Positions 7,881 to 16,225 of a stretch of 64,000 bases of DNA are shown here, in pieces (positions within the stretch are counted from its first letter, which is position 1; each line of letters opens with the position of its first letter). The DNA is from Streptomyces olivochromogenes (GTDB taxonomy: Bacteria; Actinomycetota; Actinomycetes; Streptomycetales; Streptomycetaceae): contig NZ_KQ948485.1 in the NCBI RefSeq assembly GCF_001514115.1, forward strand, positions 1-64,000, read 5' to 3'. Made by a program: the position numbers and the translations under genes. Under the pieces are notes generated by a model that was given only the letters and a program-made list of their open reading frames with translations, did not search any database and was not told where the DNA came from.

Positions 7881-9296
7881 TGAGCACCGCGAAGGCGTCC
7901 TCGTCTGAGTAACCGAAGTGCTGGATCGTGCAGGCGGCGGACGCCAGTGCTTCACGGCACAGGTCGTAGACGGCCGCCTCCACGCATCCTCCCGACACGC
8001 TCCCGATGACGGCGCCGTCGACGTCGACGGCCAGCGCCGCGCCCGGTTGCCTGGGATCGCTGCCGTGGACCGCGACCACGGTCGCGACAGCGAAGGCCCG
8101 CCCCTGCTCACACCAGCGCGACAACTGGTCAGCGATGTCCAGGGCGTGAAGTGCGCGGGGGTGTGGTCGACGGGCAGGTCGGGACGCCAGGCCGTGAGGA
8201 TCTGTGCACTGCACACGAACAGGCCGTCGGGAAGTTGATCGAGGGGATGCCAGGCCCAGTCGCCGACGCTCTCGTTTGGCTGCGTGGCCGGCTGTCCCCG
8301 CCAGGCGTGAACGTGCGCGCTCACGGTGACCCGCAGGACACCCTCGACGTGGTCGACGAGCGTTCCCAGGAGTTTGACGTCGGCAGGGCAGGCGATCAGA
8401 CCGGTCTCCTCGCGGAGTTCGCGGACTACCGCGGCTTCGAAGGACTCCCCGGCCTCGACGGTTCCGCCGGGCAGTCCGAGGGTGCCGTGACGATGGCGGC
8501 CCAGAAGCAGCCCCTGCTCGCTGAGGAGGATCGCGCCGACACCCACGGCCGCGTGCGCCAGCGCGGGCTTGGCGCTGCGGGAGCGGCTGGAAACCCGCGC
8601 CGGCCGGTCGTGCAGGCGGCGGGCCCGGATGAGCTGCTGGATGACCGGGGCACTCTCCTCGGGGTGGTGCAGCAGATCGATGGCCTCGACGCGAAAGCCG
8701 TACTCGGTGAGCAGGTCCTCCCACAGCTGCGGTGCAAGGACCCACATCTGGGTCGGCAGGGGCGGGTCGTCACGCAGCAAGATCATCTGCTCGCGGGGTG
8801 CCACCTCCGTGGACGGGCCGCGGCCGTGCAGGTCGGTGTGCAGGAGCGAGAGGATCAGCGGCGCGCCAGGGCGTAGGCCGTCGCGCAGTGCGGGCAGCAC
8901 GCGGTGCGGGTCGATGAATGGCAGCGTGCCGATGGCGTACGCGGCATCGAACGGCTCAGCCTCGGCGAGGTACTCGGCCACATCCCCCTGCGCGAATTCC
9001 ACATCCGGAACATCCGCGTGTGTGGAGGCGGCGCGTTCGTGCTGGGTCGGCGACAGCTCGATCCCGGTGACGCGAGCGCCGTGGGCCTCGGCGAGATGCA
9101 CGGCGTGGTGGCCGGCCCCCGAGCCGATGTCCAGGACACGCCGGCCGGTGATGTCGCCGAGGACTTCCGCACCCGGTCCGACCCCCTCCCAGGGCGTCCA
9201 GGCCAGGCGGTCGGGGATGGGCGGCATGTAGGCGCGGGCCAGTTGGCGCTGGCCGTAGACGTTCCAGGCTTGGGTGTTGATGTCCTCGACGGGCAC
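7761..9296 (-). CDS. SAM methyltransferase-NUDIX fusion protein, 3' end replaced
   Basis: Last gene of the leftward operon. Residues about 25-215 are a class I SAM methyltransferase (motif I VLDIGSGAGHHAVHLAE, then GARVTGIELS, and an acidic DAAYAIGTLPFIDP). Residues about 250-375 are a NUDIX domain with a perfect box (GGTVEAGESFEAAVVRE then LREETGL). Genuine sequence ends near 8150 (LPVDHTPAHF); the remaining 130 residues are out-of-frame translation of an XdhC fragment, so the native stop was lost in a rearrangement. The two catalytic domains look intact, so the gene may still work. Substrate unknown; its fusion pattern matches the two genes upstream, suggesting each NUDIX-methyltransferase pair acts in one pathway. 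Confidence 0.8.
   Translation of the reverse strand: MPVEDINTQAWNVYGQRQLARAYMPPIPDRLAWTPWEGVGPGAEVLGDITGRRVLDIGSGAGHHAVHLAEAHGARVTGIELSPTQHERAASTHADVPDVEFAQGDVAEYLAEAEPFDAAYAIGTLPFIDPHRVLPALRDGLRPGAPLILSLLHTDLHGRGPSTEVAPREQMILLRDDPPLPTQMWVLAPQLWEDLLTEYGFRVEAIDLLHHPEESAPVIQQLIRARRLHDRPARVSSRSRSAKPALAHAAVGVGAILLSEQGLLLGRHRHGTLGLPGGTVEAGESFEAAVVRELREETGLIACPADVKLLGTLVDHVEGVLRVTVSAHVHAWRGQPATQPNESVGDWAWHPLDQLPDGLFVCSAQILTAWRPDLPVDHTPAHFTPWTSLTSCRAGVSRGGPSLSRPWSRSTAAIPGNRARRWPSTSTAPSSGACREDAWRRPSTTCAVKHWRPPPARSSTSVTQTRTPSRCSPHRLPRAPISIVPVRPVSRTTVASARAVASRAVSPKPPA
7885..8145 (-). pseudogene. xdhC: XdhC N-terminal fragment
   Basis: Reading leftward from about 8145, one frame gives LDIADQLSRWCEQGRAFAVA, then TVVAVHGSDPRQPGAALAV, GSVSGGCVEAAVYDLC and FGYSDEDAFAV, the N-terminal domain of the xanthine dehydrogenase accessory factor XdhC. 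The start codon is gone (GCC CTG GAC where ATG CTG GAC is expected) and the family's next motif (GLTCGG) is replaced after DEDAFAV at about 7885. The piece is therefore cut at both ends, and is entered out of frame by the upstream methyltransferase-NUDIX gene. Confidence 0.75.
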
Positions 9297-9326
9297 GGTG
9301 TCTCCTCGGTGGGCTGCGCAACGCGG

Positions 9327-10811
9327 TCAGGTGTGCGTGATGAGGTAGCCCGGGCCTTCGCCGCGCCGGGCCCGCTCGGTGGCATCGAGACGGGCGAAGG
9401 CCCGAGGCGCCATCAACTCCTGCCAGCCGACGAGGTCGTGGACGGCCCACATGTCGTGCTCCGCGGGATCGAGGTGGATCCGGCGGAGCTGGTCCCCGCT
9501 GAGCCGGCCTCCGTCGAAGATGAGACCCACTTTGTTCAAGGGCATCCGGGGCCCGGCGTGCAGGAAATGCGTCAGGAGCAGCCTCGGCATCTCCAAGCCG
9601 AGTTCGAGACCGGTCTCTTCGACCGCTTCGCGCTGGGCGGTCTGGAGCGGGTCTTCTCCTTGCGCGTCGAGGTTGCCGCCCGGGAACTGCCAGAGCCGGG
9701 ATCCGTAGACCGAGCGCAGCTGTACCGGCCGATCGTGCTCGTCACGGACGTACAGGCAGCCGTACACCGTGTGATGGGGAACGGTCTGCGCGTACTGCGA
9801 GGGTGTCATCGGCATGGGGCGGCCGGGCCGTGCGGGTCGGTGGTCGAACTCGAACTCGAACTCGAAGGCGAGGGCGCCGAGCGCCTCCTTGGCCGGCGGG
9901 TAGATGCTGCGGAGGTTGACGAGCAGCTCGTCGCGCGGTCCGTCCGGGTCGATGCGGGCGGGGTCCTCCGTGCTGAGCAGGTCATCGAACGAGGCGTACG
10001 GGGTGATCCGCTTCACGATGATGTCGAGTTCCCGGTCGCTGTCCCGGTCGTGGAAGACGATGGCGTCCCCGACTTGGACGGCCGCCTTCTCGGGGGTGGC
10101 GACGCGGACCTCGATCGTCTTGTGTCCCGACTCCACCTGCCGGTAGTAGCGCCTCAAGAGGTGGAAGTGATGCTCGCGCCGGGAGGCACTTTCCCCGTTG
10201 CGGGCACTCGACGGCGTGCGCTGCGCTGCGACGTGCGGTGCGGCCTCGTCCTGGCGCGCCCTCCGCAGGACGAGGAAGACCAACCCGTCGGCATCGTGCC
10301 GCTCCGCAGCCGCCCACTGGCTCTGCAGGCGTGCGAGTTCGTCCTCGTCGAGGGCGATACCGCGCCGTTCGGTTGGAGTGTCGGCGGCGAGCGGGGTGAT
10401 GATCACGAGGGCGCCACCCGGCCGCAGCCGCTGGCCCAGCGCGTCCAGGGTGCGGTCGCGGGCGCTGAGGAACGGAGCGACGAATCGCAGGGTGATCAGG
10501 TCGTAGCCGCCGGCGTGCAGGGCAGCCCCGTCGTCCTCCTCGACGTCGAGGCGAAGCCAGCGAGCGGCGTCACCGTGGCGGGTGCTGGCTTCGGCGAGGG
10601 CGGTCTCGGACCAGTCGATGGCGTCCACGGTGTAGCCGGATGAGGACAGGTGTGCGGCGAGTTCGCCGGTCCCGCATCCCACTTCAAGAGCCCGCCCCCC
10701 GGCAGCAGGCGGCACATGCGTGGCGAGCAGCGAGCGTTCGGTGTCGGTGAGTGGCCGGTAGCGGCGCCCTTCGGTGTAGCCGCGGTCCCACTCGTCCTGC
10801 GTGGTGAACAT
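9327..10811 (-). CDS. SAM methyltransferase-ASCH-NUDIX fusion protein
   Basis: Starting at ATG 10811 (MFTTQDEWDRGY) the protein has 494 residues. Residues about 30-190 are a class I methyltransferase (ALEVGCGTGELAAHL, VDAIDWS, PGGALVIITPL). Residues about 220-320 match an ASCH domain, a small PUA-like fold often binding RNA or nucleotides (GHKTIEVRV, VQVGDAIVFHDR). Residues about 335-480 form a NUDIX domain whose box has one extra residue (GGNLDAQGE, then QREAVEETGLEL), all acidic metal ligands kept. A longer frame upstream overlaps the previous gene's end; that extension is poor and I reject it. It lies 30 bp upstream of the last operon gene and 97 bp downstream of the double-NUDIX methyltransferase. 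Confidence 0.82.
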   Translation of the reverse strand: MFTTQDEWDRGYTEGRRYRPLTDTERSLLATHVPPAAGGRALEVGCGTGELAAHLSSSGYTVDAIDWSETALAEASTRHGDAARWLRLDVEEDDGAALHAGGYDLITLRFVAPFLSARDRTLDALGQRLRPGGALVIITPLAADTPTERRGIALDEDELARLQSQWAAAERHDADGLVFLVLRRARQDEAAPHVAAQRTPSSARNGESASRREHHFHLLRRYYRQVESGHKTIEVRVATPEKAAVQVGDAIVFHDRDSDRELDIIVKRITPYASFDDLLSTEDPARIDPDGPRDELLVNLRSIYPPAKEALGALAFEFEFEFDHRPARPGRPMPMTPSQYAQTVPHHTVYGCLYVRDEHDRPVQLRSVYGSRLWQFPGGNLDAQGEDPLQTAQREAVEETGLELGLEMPRLLLTHFLHAGPRMPLNKVGLIFDGGRLSGDQLRRIHLDPAEHDMWAVHDLVGWQELMAPRAFARLDATERARRGEGPGYLITHT

Positions 10812-10908
10812 GTGCGGAAGCACACCCTTCTTGGTAGCGGCACTGGCGACGGCAGGGCAGTGGACCCCGCTGGTAGCCGCCTGGGCCGGTCGGTTGCGTG
10901 CGGCCCCG

Positions 10909-13077
10909 TCAGGACCACCCCATGGGGGTGTAGAGCGCGCCGCGGGAGATGGCGTCCAACGCGACACGCGTGTACTCCACGATGGGCTCGGGCAAGACGT
11001 CTAGCGGCCACCAGCGCCATTCGGTGCAGCACTCCGGTTCGCGTACGAGGGGCTCGCCCTCCCAGCGGGAGGGAGCGAAGAACAACCCCACACGCGGGAT
11101 CGTGCTCCCGGGGTCGAGCAGGTCGAGGACGTGGACGAGCGACAAGTCGTGCTCAGCGATGCGGAGTCCGGTCTCTTCCTCCGCTTCCCGGACCATGCAG
11201 GTGACGGCGGATTCCATGTCTTCGCGGTGGCCGGCGGGCAGGTGCCAGGTCGACGGGGCGAAGGCGCTGCTCGGGTGGCGTTTGCCCAAGAGGACGGCCC
11301 CGTCCCGGATGAGGACGAGGTGGGTGCCGATGATGTTGCGGGTGCGTTGATCGCGGGTCTCGCGGACCTCCACCACGGGAAGAGTTCTGTCGCGGCTGCC
11401 AGGGGGATGGTGCGCGTTGTGGTGGGCGTGGAGGACCGCGGCGGTGCCGGGGTCCATGGTCATCTCCGCTGTTTCCTCGATGTGGGTCCAGCGCAGTTGG
11501 ATGCCCTCGCACAGTTCGATCTCGTGCGCAGGGGTGTTCAGCGTGCCGTGGTAGACACGCACGCGGTCCTTGAATGACCCGTTTGCACTCAGCGTGTCCA
11601 GCGTGACGAAGCCCGTCAGGTCCGGGATGGCGAGCCCGATCTCCTCGTCGAGTTCGCGCACGATGGCCTCGTCGCAGGTCTCGCCCCTCTCGGTGTTGCC
11701 GCCGAGCAGGGCCCACTGCCCCGGACGCCAGATCGGTTTGTTCGCCGAGCGCAGGTGGAGCAGGTAGCGGCCCTTGTCGTCGGTGAGTAGGGCCGCCGTG
11801 CCGGGAATGATCGGCCAGTCGATCGTGACGTAGGTGTGCTTCTTGACGTAGACGTGCGGATCGTCGGTCGCGGGCGTGGGACCGTCGTCGGCCAAGGGGT
11901 GGATGGTGATCCGCGGACAGAGTGCGGCGCGGTGGTTGTGCTGCCAGTGCTGGACCTGTTCGGTCATCTCCTGGGCGGCCAGGTGGGCGTGGGGACCGTA
12001 GCCGTGGACGACCAGCTCGTACACGCCGTTGCCGTCGTCTCCGTCGGAGATGCGTTCGGTGGCCAGTCGCGCGAGGGAGGGGCCGCGTACGATCGCGGCG
12101 CCGGGCCAGTGCTTGGGTGGCGGGTTCTGGACCCTGTTGTCGCCGTCGGGGTCGACCGAGAGGCGGCAGAAGCCGGGCAGGGCGCCGGCCAGGTAGAGGG
12201 TGAGGGCGTCGAAGGGCTGCTGGCCGCCGACGGTGACGTGGGTGTGCGCCACGAACGGCTCGCGGGTGAGGGCCGGTGCGAGCTGGTCGGCGGGCAGTGG
12301 GGTGCCGTCCTCCCAGGACAGGTGGACGCCGGCGCCCGGGACGGTGCGCCGGTTCGTGTCCCATGCGCCGGCTCCCTGTATGGCGACGAATCCGCAGACG
12401 ATGAGCGGCTCGTCGCTGTGGAGAGCCCCGTCGTGCTTGGTGAAGCCGATGGCCCAGGTGTACTGGTGCAGACGTAGCGGGGCGACGAGGCGTCCGCCGT
12501 TGGCGAGGGCGTCAATCCAGGGCAGGTCCCAGGTGTCGACGGTGACCAGGATGGCGTCGAAGCCGCCGTCCGGCACGATGTCGACGGGCAGGTGCTCGGC
12601 GTCGGCGGTGACCACGCGGACGCGGTCGTATCCGGTCTGGGCCAGGTAGCGGGTGGCGCGGTCGGTGACGCCCGGGTCGATGTCGAGGGTGGTGACGCCG
12701 CCGGTGGGGCCGACGAGTTCGGCGATCAGGGCAGCGTTGTAGCCGCCGGAGCCGATCTCCAGGACGCGGTGGCCGGGCTGGATGCGGGCGGCTTCCAGCA
12801 TGTCGGCCTGCAGCCAGGGTGCCGAGATGGAGCTGGTGATGCGGCCGTCGTCGCTGTGGCAGGTGGCGACGATGTCGTTCGCGTATGCCTTCTGGGGAGG
12901 TACTTCGGGGGCGAACGCGTGCCGGGGCACGGTGCGCAGGGCCTTGTCGACCGCGGGGGTGCGGATGTGGCCGGCGGCGGCGAGCTGGTCGGCCAGCTGG
13001 TGGCGCAGTGCGCCCGCCTCGTCGAGGCCGGTGGTGGGAGGTGTCGTCACGGCGGGCCTTTCGGTCGAGCGGGTCAT
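10909..13077 (-). CDS. PIMT/FxLD-like methyltransferase fused to two NUDIX domains
   Basis: A 722-residue protein. Residues about 20-230 resemble protein-isoaspartate-type methyltransferases of the RiPP 'FxLD system' group (AVDKALRTVPRHAFAPEV, VLEIGSGGYNAALIAELVG, VTTLDIDPGVTDRA). About 230-430 is the extended C-terminal part of that family. Two NUDIX domains follow, near residues 430-560 (GGNTERGETCDEAIV then RELDEEIGL) and 580-715 (AGHREDMESAV then REAEEETGL); both boxes are complete. Its ATG overlaps the ABC transporter stop (ATGA), so the two are co-translated. FxLD-group enzymes modify ribosomal peptides, which fits the tiny peptide genes at the operon head, but the NUDIX fusions are unlike any maturase I know. 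Target is inferred, not shown. Confidence 0.82.
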   Translation of the reverse strand: MTRSTERPAVTTPPTTGLDEAGALRHQLADQLAAAGHIRTPAVDKALRTVPRHAFAPEVPPQKAYANDIVATCHSDDGRITSSISAPWLQADMLEAARIQPGHRVLEIGSGGYNAALIAELVGPTGGVTTLDIDPGVTDRATRYLAQTGYDRVRVVTADAEHLPVDIVPDGGFDAILVTVDTWDLPWIDALANGGRLVAPLRLHQYTWAIGFTKHDGALHSDEPLIVCGFVAIQGAGAWDTNRRTVPGAGVHLSWEDGTPLPADQLAPALTREPFVAHTHVTVGGQQPFDALTLYLAGALPGFCRLSVDPDGDNRVQNPPPKHWPGAAIVRGPSLARLATERISDGDDGNGVYELVVHGYGPHAHLAAQEMTEQVQHWQHNHRAALCPRITIHPLADDGPTPATDDPHVYVKKHTYVTIDWPIIPGTAALLTDDKGRYLLHLRSANKPIWRPGQWALLGGNTERGETCDEAIVRELDEEIGLAIPDLTGFVTLDTLSANGSFKDRVRVYHGTLNTPAHEIELCEGIQLRWTHIEETAEMTMDPGTAAVLHAHHNAHHPPGSRDRTLPVVEVRETRDQRTRNIIGTHLVLIRDGAVLLGKRHPSSAFAPSTWHLPAGHREDMESAVTCMVREAEEETGLRIAEHDLSLVHVLDLLDPGSTIPRVGLFFAPSRWEGEPLVREPECCTEWRWWPLDVLPEPIVEYTRVALDAISRGALYTPMGWS

Positions 13078-15065
13078 GCGGGATCCGCGACGGTGGGTGC
13101 GGCGGGCTTCGGAATGCTGGCGTTGGGGGCGTACTGGGCGGCCTGCGCGTCGAACATTGCGGCGTACCGCCCCTGTGCGGCGATGAGTTCTTCGTGGGTG
13201 CCGTGTTCGGCGAGGCGCCCGTGAGTGAGGACGTAGATGCGGTCGGCGTGGCGGACGCCGGACATGCGGTGAGTGACCAGGACGACGGCCCTGTTCGGAG
13301 CGGCGAGACGGCGGATACGGTCGAAGGCTTCGATCTCGGCTTCGGGGTCCAGAGCAGAGGTGGGCTCGTCGACGATGAGGACGCTGTCCGCCTGCGATGT
13401 TGAGCTACGCCAGTGCGTGCGGGCGAGACCCACTTTCTGCCATTCCCCGCCGGACAGTTCGATGGCGCCGCGGAACATGCGGGCCAGCAGACTCCGCAGA
13501 CCGTCGGGGAGTTTGGCGATGACCGGGCCTGCTCCGGCATAGTCGACGGAGGGCTGCAGATCCTGCGGCGTGGCGGCGTGGGCGGGGCGGCCGAGGCGGA
13601 TGTTCAGCGCGGCGGTCACGGGCCAGCGCTGGAAATCCTGGGTGAGCAGGGAGACGCGCTCGAAGACCTGGGAGCGGTCGAGGTCGCTGATGTCCGCCTC
13701 GCCCCAGCGCAGGGTGCCAGCCTGGGGCAGCAGCATGCCCGACAGGATCTTCATCAGCGTGCTCTTGCCGGAGCCGTTCTCACCCACCACGGCGGTGACC
13801 GACCCCATCGGCAGAGTCAGCGACACCTGCTCCAGGGCAGCCGTGTCACGGTCGGGGTAGTGGTAGGTGACGCCGTCGAGGACGACTTCCTTGACCTGCT
13901 CGGGCACCGGGTCGCCGCCCGCGGGGATGGTGCGCTGCGCGGCCTGGGTCAGGAACCGGCCGTGGTCGCGGACATAGAGGGACTCCTCGTGTAACTGGTT
14001 GATGTTCATCACCAGTCCGCCCAGGCTCGCCGATCCGGTCCGCACCGCGATCACGGCGGTGCCGGCGATGGCGAGGCTCATGTGACCGGCCAGGACCAGC
14101 CAGAACATGGCCCCGTACGTCGCGGCCAACGCCAGGCCGGACAGCGCGGAGGCGACCCATTCGGTCAGGGCTTTGCTGGAGGCGAGGCGTGCCTGTTCGG
14201 CCTCGGCACTCTCGGCCATGCGCTGGTAGCGGCTGAGGAGGAAGGCGCCGACGGCGTGGAGGCGGACCTCCTGGGCGGCGGTGCGCTCGGTGAGCAGGTT
14301 GCCGATGAGCCGACTGGCCCGCACGTGCTCGATCCAGCTCATCACCGACACGTACCGCTCCTGGGCCACGCGCATGGCGCCCCAGCCGCGTGGGGCGGCG
14401 ATGAGGATCAGCATGGGCAGCAGGACGGGGTGGAGGACGGCGAGGACGCCGGCGGTGGTGATCAGGGAGATGAGGCCGTTCAGGGCGGCTACGCAGGCGC
14501 TGATCATGCGGCGGGCGGAGCCGGGGCCGTGCTGGGCGATGTCGACGAGCCGTCGGAAGTCGGGGTCGTCGATGGCTTCCAGCTCGACGCTGGCGGCGGC
14601 GGCCAGGTACTGGGTGGTGGCGATCCGTTCGACCTTCGGTTCCAGGCGTCCCGCGCGGGAGGTGGACCAGGCAGAGAGGGCGGAGTTGACGACACCGATG
14701 GCGGCGGCGGCCAGCAGGCCGGGTAACAGCGCGTGCAGTCTCTCGGCGGCGCTGCCGCTTCCGGCGAGCAGGGCGTGCATGACGGCGTTGATGGCGAGCA
14801 GGCCGATGGCCGCGGCGATGCCTTGGCCGATCTCGCTGACCGCCACGGCCAGCAGTGCGCGCCGGTCGGCCTGCCACGCCATGCGCAGGGTGGCGCCGAC
14901 GAGCGCGGGCATGGAGCGCAGCGCGGACGTCATGGTCAGGTCCAGGCCCGCGTGCTCGTGCTGAGACCAGCCCATGTCGTAGCGCAGCGGTCCGCCGAAC
15001 AGCTCCTGTTCGGCGTCGGAGACCTGGGGTTCGGCCATCTTCACCGGTCCGAAGAACCTCTTCAC
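13074..15065 (-). CDS. ABC transporter, fused membrane and ATP-binding domains
   Basis: A 663-residue half-transporter exporter. The N-terminal half (residues about 45-345) has hydrophobic segments such as LLAVAVSEIGQGIAAAIGLL and LSGLALAATYGAMFWLVLAG. The C-terminal ATPase has Walker A VVGENGSGKSTLM, signature IELSGGEWQKVGLAR, Walker B SVLIVDEPTSALD and the switch His in LVTHRM. It would act as a homodimer in the membrane, usually exporting peptides or small molecules. The GTG start at 15065 overlaps the NUDIX stop (GTGA) behind GGGAGG, and its stop overlaps the next start. Position between peptide genes and tailoring enzymes suggests it exports the product or provides self-protection. Confidence 0.9.
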   Translation of the reverse strand: MKRFFGPVKMAEPQVSDAEQELFGGPLRYDMGWSQHEHAGLDLTMTSALRSMPALVGATLRMAWQADRRALLAVAVSEIGQGIAAAIGLLAINAVMHALLAGSGSAAERLHALLPGLLAAAAIGVVNSALSAWSTSRAGRLEPKVERIATTQYLAAAASVELEAIDDPDFRRLVDIAQHGPGSARRMISACVAALNGLISLITTAGVLAVLHPVLLPMLILIAAPRGWGAMRVAQERYVSVMSWIEHVRASRLIGNLLTERTAAQEVRLHAVGAFLLSRYQRMAESAEAEQARLASSKALTEWVASALSGLALAATYGAMFWLVLAGHMSLAIAGTAVIAVRTGSASLGGLVMNINQLHEESLYVRDHGRFLTQAAQRTIPAGGDPVPEQVKEVVLDGVTYHYPDRDTAALEQVSLTLPMGSVTAVVGENGSGKSTLMKILSGMLLPQAGTLRWGEADISDLDRSQVFERVSLLTQDFQRWPVTAALNIRLGRPAHAATPQDLQPSVDYAGAGPVIAKLPDGLRSLLARMFRGAIELSGGEWQKVGLARTHWRSSTSQADSVLIVDEPTSALDPEAEIEAFDRIRRLAAPNRAVVLVTHRMSGVRHADRIYVLTHGRLAEHGTHEELIAAQGRYAAMFDAQAAQYAPNASIPKPAAPTVADPA

Positions 15066-15532
15066 CGGGCGCCTCCCGAGGTGGGCCAGTTCAGGGCCCG
15101 GTACGACGGGCCGTGGGTGACCATGTGGAAGATGGCGACGCTGTAGGGGTGGCAGTCCGGCGGGGGTTTCTCCATCGGCACCCAGAACAGCCCTTCGTGC
15201 TTGTCTGGCTCGGCGTTGTGCGGCTCCCCGGTCCAGGACTGGGCGACGAACACGGCGGTGATCCGGTCCATGCCTTCGCCGGGTTCGTGGTGGTGGACGA
15301 GGCCGCAGAAGTCCTGCTGGTCGGCGCTGATGCGGATCCCCGTCTCTTCCATCGCTTCGCGCCGCGCGGCGCGGTCGAGCGGTTCGCCGGCCATCAGATG
15401 GCCGCCCACGACGGTGAGCTGTCCGGGTGCGAGGACCGCCTCGGCTTTGCGGCGCACACACAGGGCGGCGCCGTTCGCCCGGAGCAGGACCTGAGCCACG
15501 TCGGCGATCAGCAGATGAGGAGCGTCGCTCAA
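15062..15532 (-). CDS. Stand-alone NUDIX hydrolase
   Basis: A 156-residue single-domain NUDIX protein: N-terminal strand LLIADVAQVLLRANGAALCV, then a complete NUDIX box GGHLMAGEPLDRAARRE followed by AMEETGI, and a closing PYSVAIFHM. Family members hydrolyse nucleoside diphosphates linked to another moiety using Mg2+ bound by the box glutamates. The start is taken as TTG 15532 because it overlaps the stop of the 39-codon peptide (TTGA) and no ATG/GTG in frame precedes the domain sensibly. The stop overlaps the ABC start (GTGA). Substrate unknown. Confidence 0.85.
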   Translation of the reverse strand: MSDAPHLLIADVAQVLLRANGAALCVRRKAEAVLAPGQLTVVGGHLMAGEPLDRAARREAMEETGIRISADQQDFCGLVHHHEPGEGMDRITAVFVAQSWTGEPHNAEPDKHEGLFWVPMEKPPPDCHPYSVAIFHMVTHGPSYRALNWPTSGGAR

Positions 15533-15648
15533 CGTCGTCCCTCCTGCATCAGGCGCTCCACAGTGCGCCGGCCGCGAGCGGTCACGAGCGGGTTGCCGTG
15601 ATGTGGGCTGTAGGCGAGGGGGAACGGAAGGCGGGTGGAGTCCGTCAT
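15529..15648 (-). CDS. 39-residue peptide, second gene of the NUDIX-methyltransferase operon
   Basis: A very short frame starting at ATG 15648, which overlaps the stop of the preceding peptide (ATGA) and whose own stop overlaps the NUDIX start (TTGA). It reads MTDSTRLPFPLAYSPHHGNP near the N-terminus and ends in a strongly basic, helical ARGRRTVERLMQEGRR. No domain is recognisable. The double coupling is hard to explain unless it is translated. It could be a peptide substrate (LPFPLAYSPHHGN as a core-like stretch), a small accessory protein, or the leader part of a longer protein in relatives. Confidence 0.55.
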   Translation of the reverse strand: MTDSTRLPFPLAYSPHHGNPLVTARGRRTVERLMQEGRR

Positions 15649-15788
15649 GCCAGGTACCTCGTATCCGGTCGTGACGCGTCGGTGAGGAGGGCGGCGCGGC
15701 CGGCAAGAGGGTGGGCGGTGGTGTCCGAGGAGATGGCGGTGTTTTCGAACGCAGGATGAACGAGCGCAGAGCGGCGTACGGGATGCAT
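15645..15788 (-). CDS. 47-residue peptide, first gene of the operon; candidate precursor
   Basis: The frame starts at ATG 15788 with an excellent ribosome binding site (GAGGAG, 5 nt spacing) and ends at 15645 with its stop overlapping the next start. The N-terminus is basic (MHPVRRSALVHPAF), the middle is rich in hydroxy and acidic residues (ENTAISSDTT), and the end is RPDTRYLA. There is no cysteine, so a lanthipeptide is excluded. Its position at the head of an operon with a PIMT/FxLD-like methyltransferase and an exporter makes a ribosomally made, modified peptide the simplest reading. A regulatory leader peptide is the alternative. Confidence 0.6.
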   Translation of the reverse strand: MHPVRRSALVHPAFENTAISSDTTAHPLAGRAALLTDASRPDTRYLA

Positions 15789-15866
15789 GAAGACTCCTCG
15801 GGGTGGGATGCGGACAGGTGATCGGGTAACGGGGGGTCTCCTGTCGCCGTCACGGGTGCGCGCGGG

Positions 15867-15888
15867 CGAAATCTAGAACCGGATTTCG
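15867..15888. promoter_or_regulatory. Inverted repeat operator upstream of the peptide-NUDIX operon
   Basis: The arms CGAAATC (15867-15873) and GATTTCG (15882-15888) flank eight bases, 79 bp upstream of the first peptide start. The sequence is much more AT-rich than its surroundings and lies where the operon promoter must be. It is probably the binding site of a dimeric regulator; no intact regulator gene lies next to it. Confidence 0.5.
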
Positions 15889-15949
15889 AATACCGGACCC
15901 TCTCCTTGTGTGGCCGAGTGCGGCGTGCTGTGATGCTGTGTTCGATCAA

Positions 15950-16215
15950 TCATGTGGGTTGCGGTACCTCCTCTGGGGGATTGTCGGGCGCCGCCTTGTC
16001 GTCCTGCAGCAGATGCCCCAGTTCGGTCTCGGCGAGGGCGACGGCATGGGACAGCGACTGCCGGTGGCCAGCGGGCAGGACGCCGGCCCCGAGCCCCGCT
16101 GCCGTGATCACCGCGTTGAGGGCGGCGTCCCGGTCGGCGCTCGGGGCGGTGCTCGTGGCGGGATGGTGCAGGACCTCGCGCGCGGCGTAGGCGTCGAGTC
16201 GGGCCACGTCGGCGA
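15950..16215 (-). pseudogene. C-terminal remnant of an unrecognised protein
   Basis: A leftward frame ending at 15950 reads ADVARLDAYAAREVLHH, AGLGAGVLPAGHRQSL and TELGHLLQDDKAAPD with good codon bias but no proper start. Beyond about 16215 the frame runs into sequence that belongs to the recombinase on the other strand, so its 5' part was removed. I do not recognise the family. It lies directly upstream of the peptide-NUDIX operon in the same direction and could be what is left of that operon's regulator or of an extra operon gene. Confidence 0.4.
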
Positions 16216-16225
16216 CGGCGTCCTC

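Noticed and set aside
10812..10967. N-terminal extension of the methyltransferase-ASCH-NUDIX gene
   Set aside because: It overlaps the preceding gene, is Pro/Ala-rich and has no ribosome binding site; the methyltransferase fold is complete without it.
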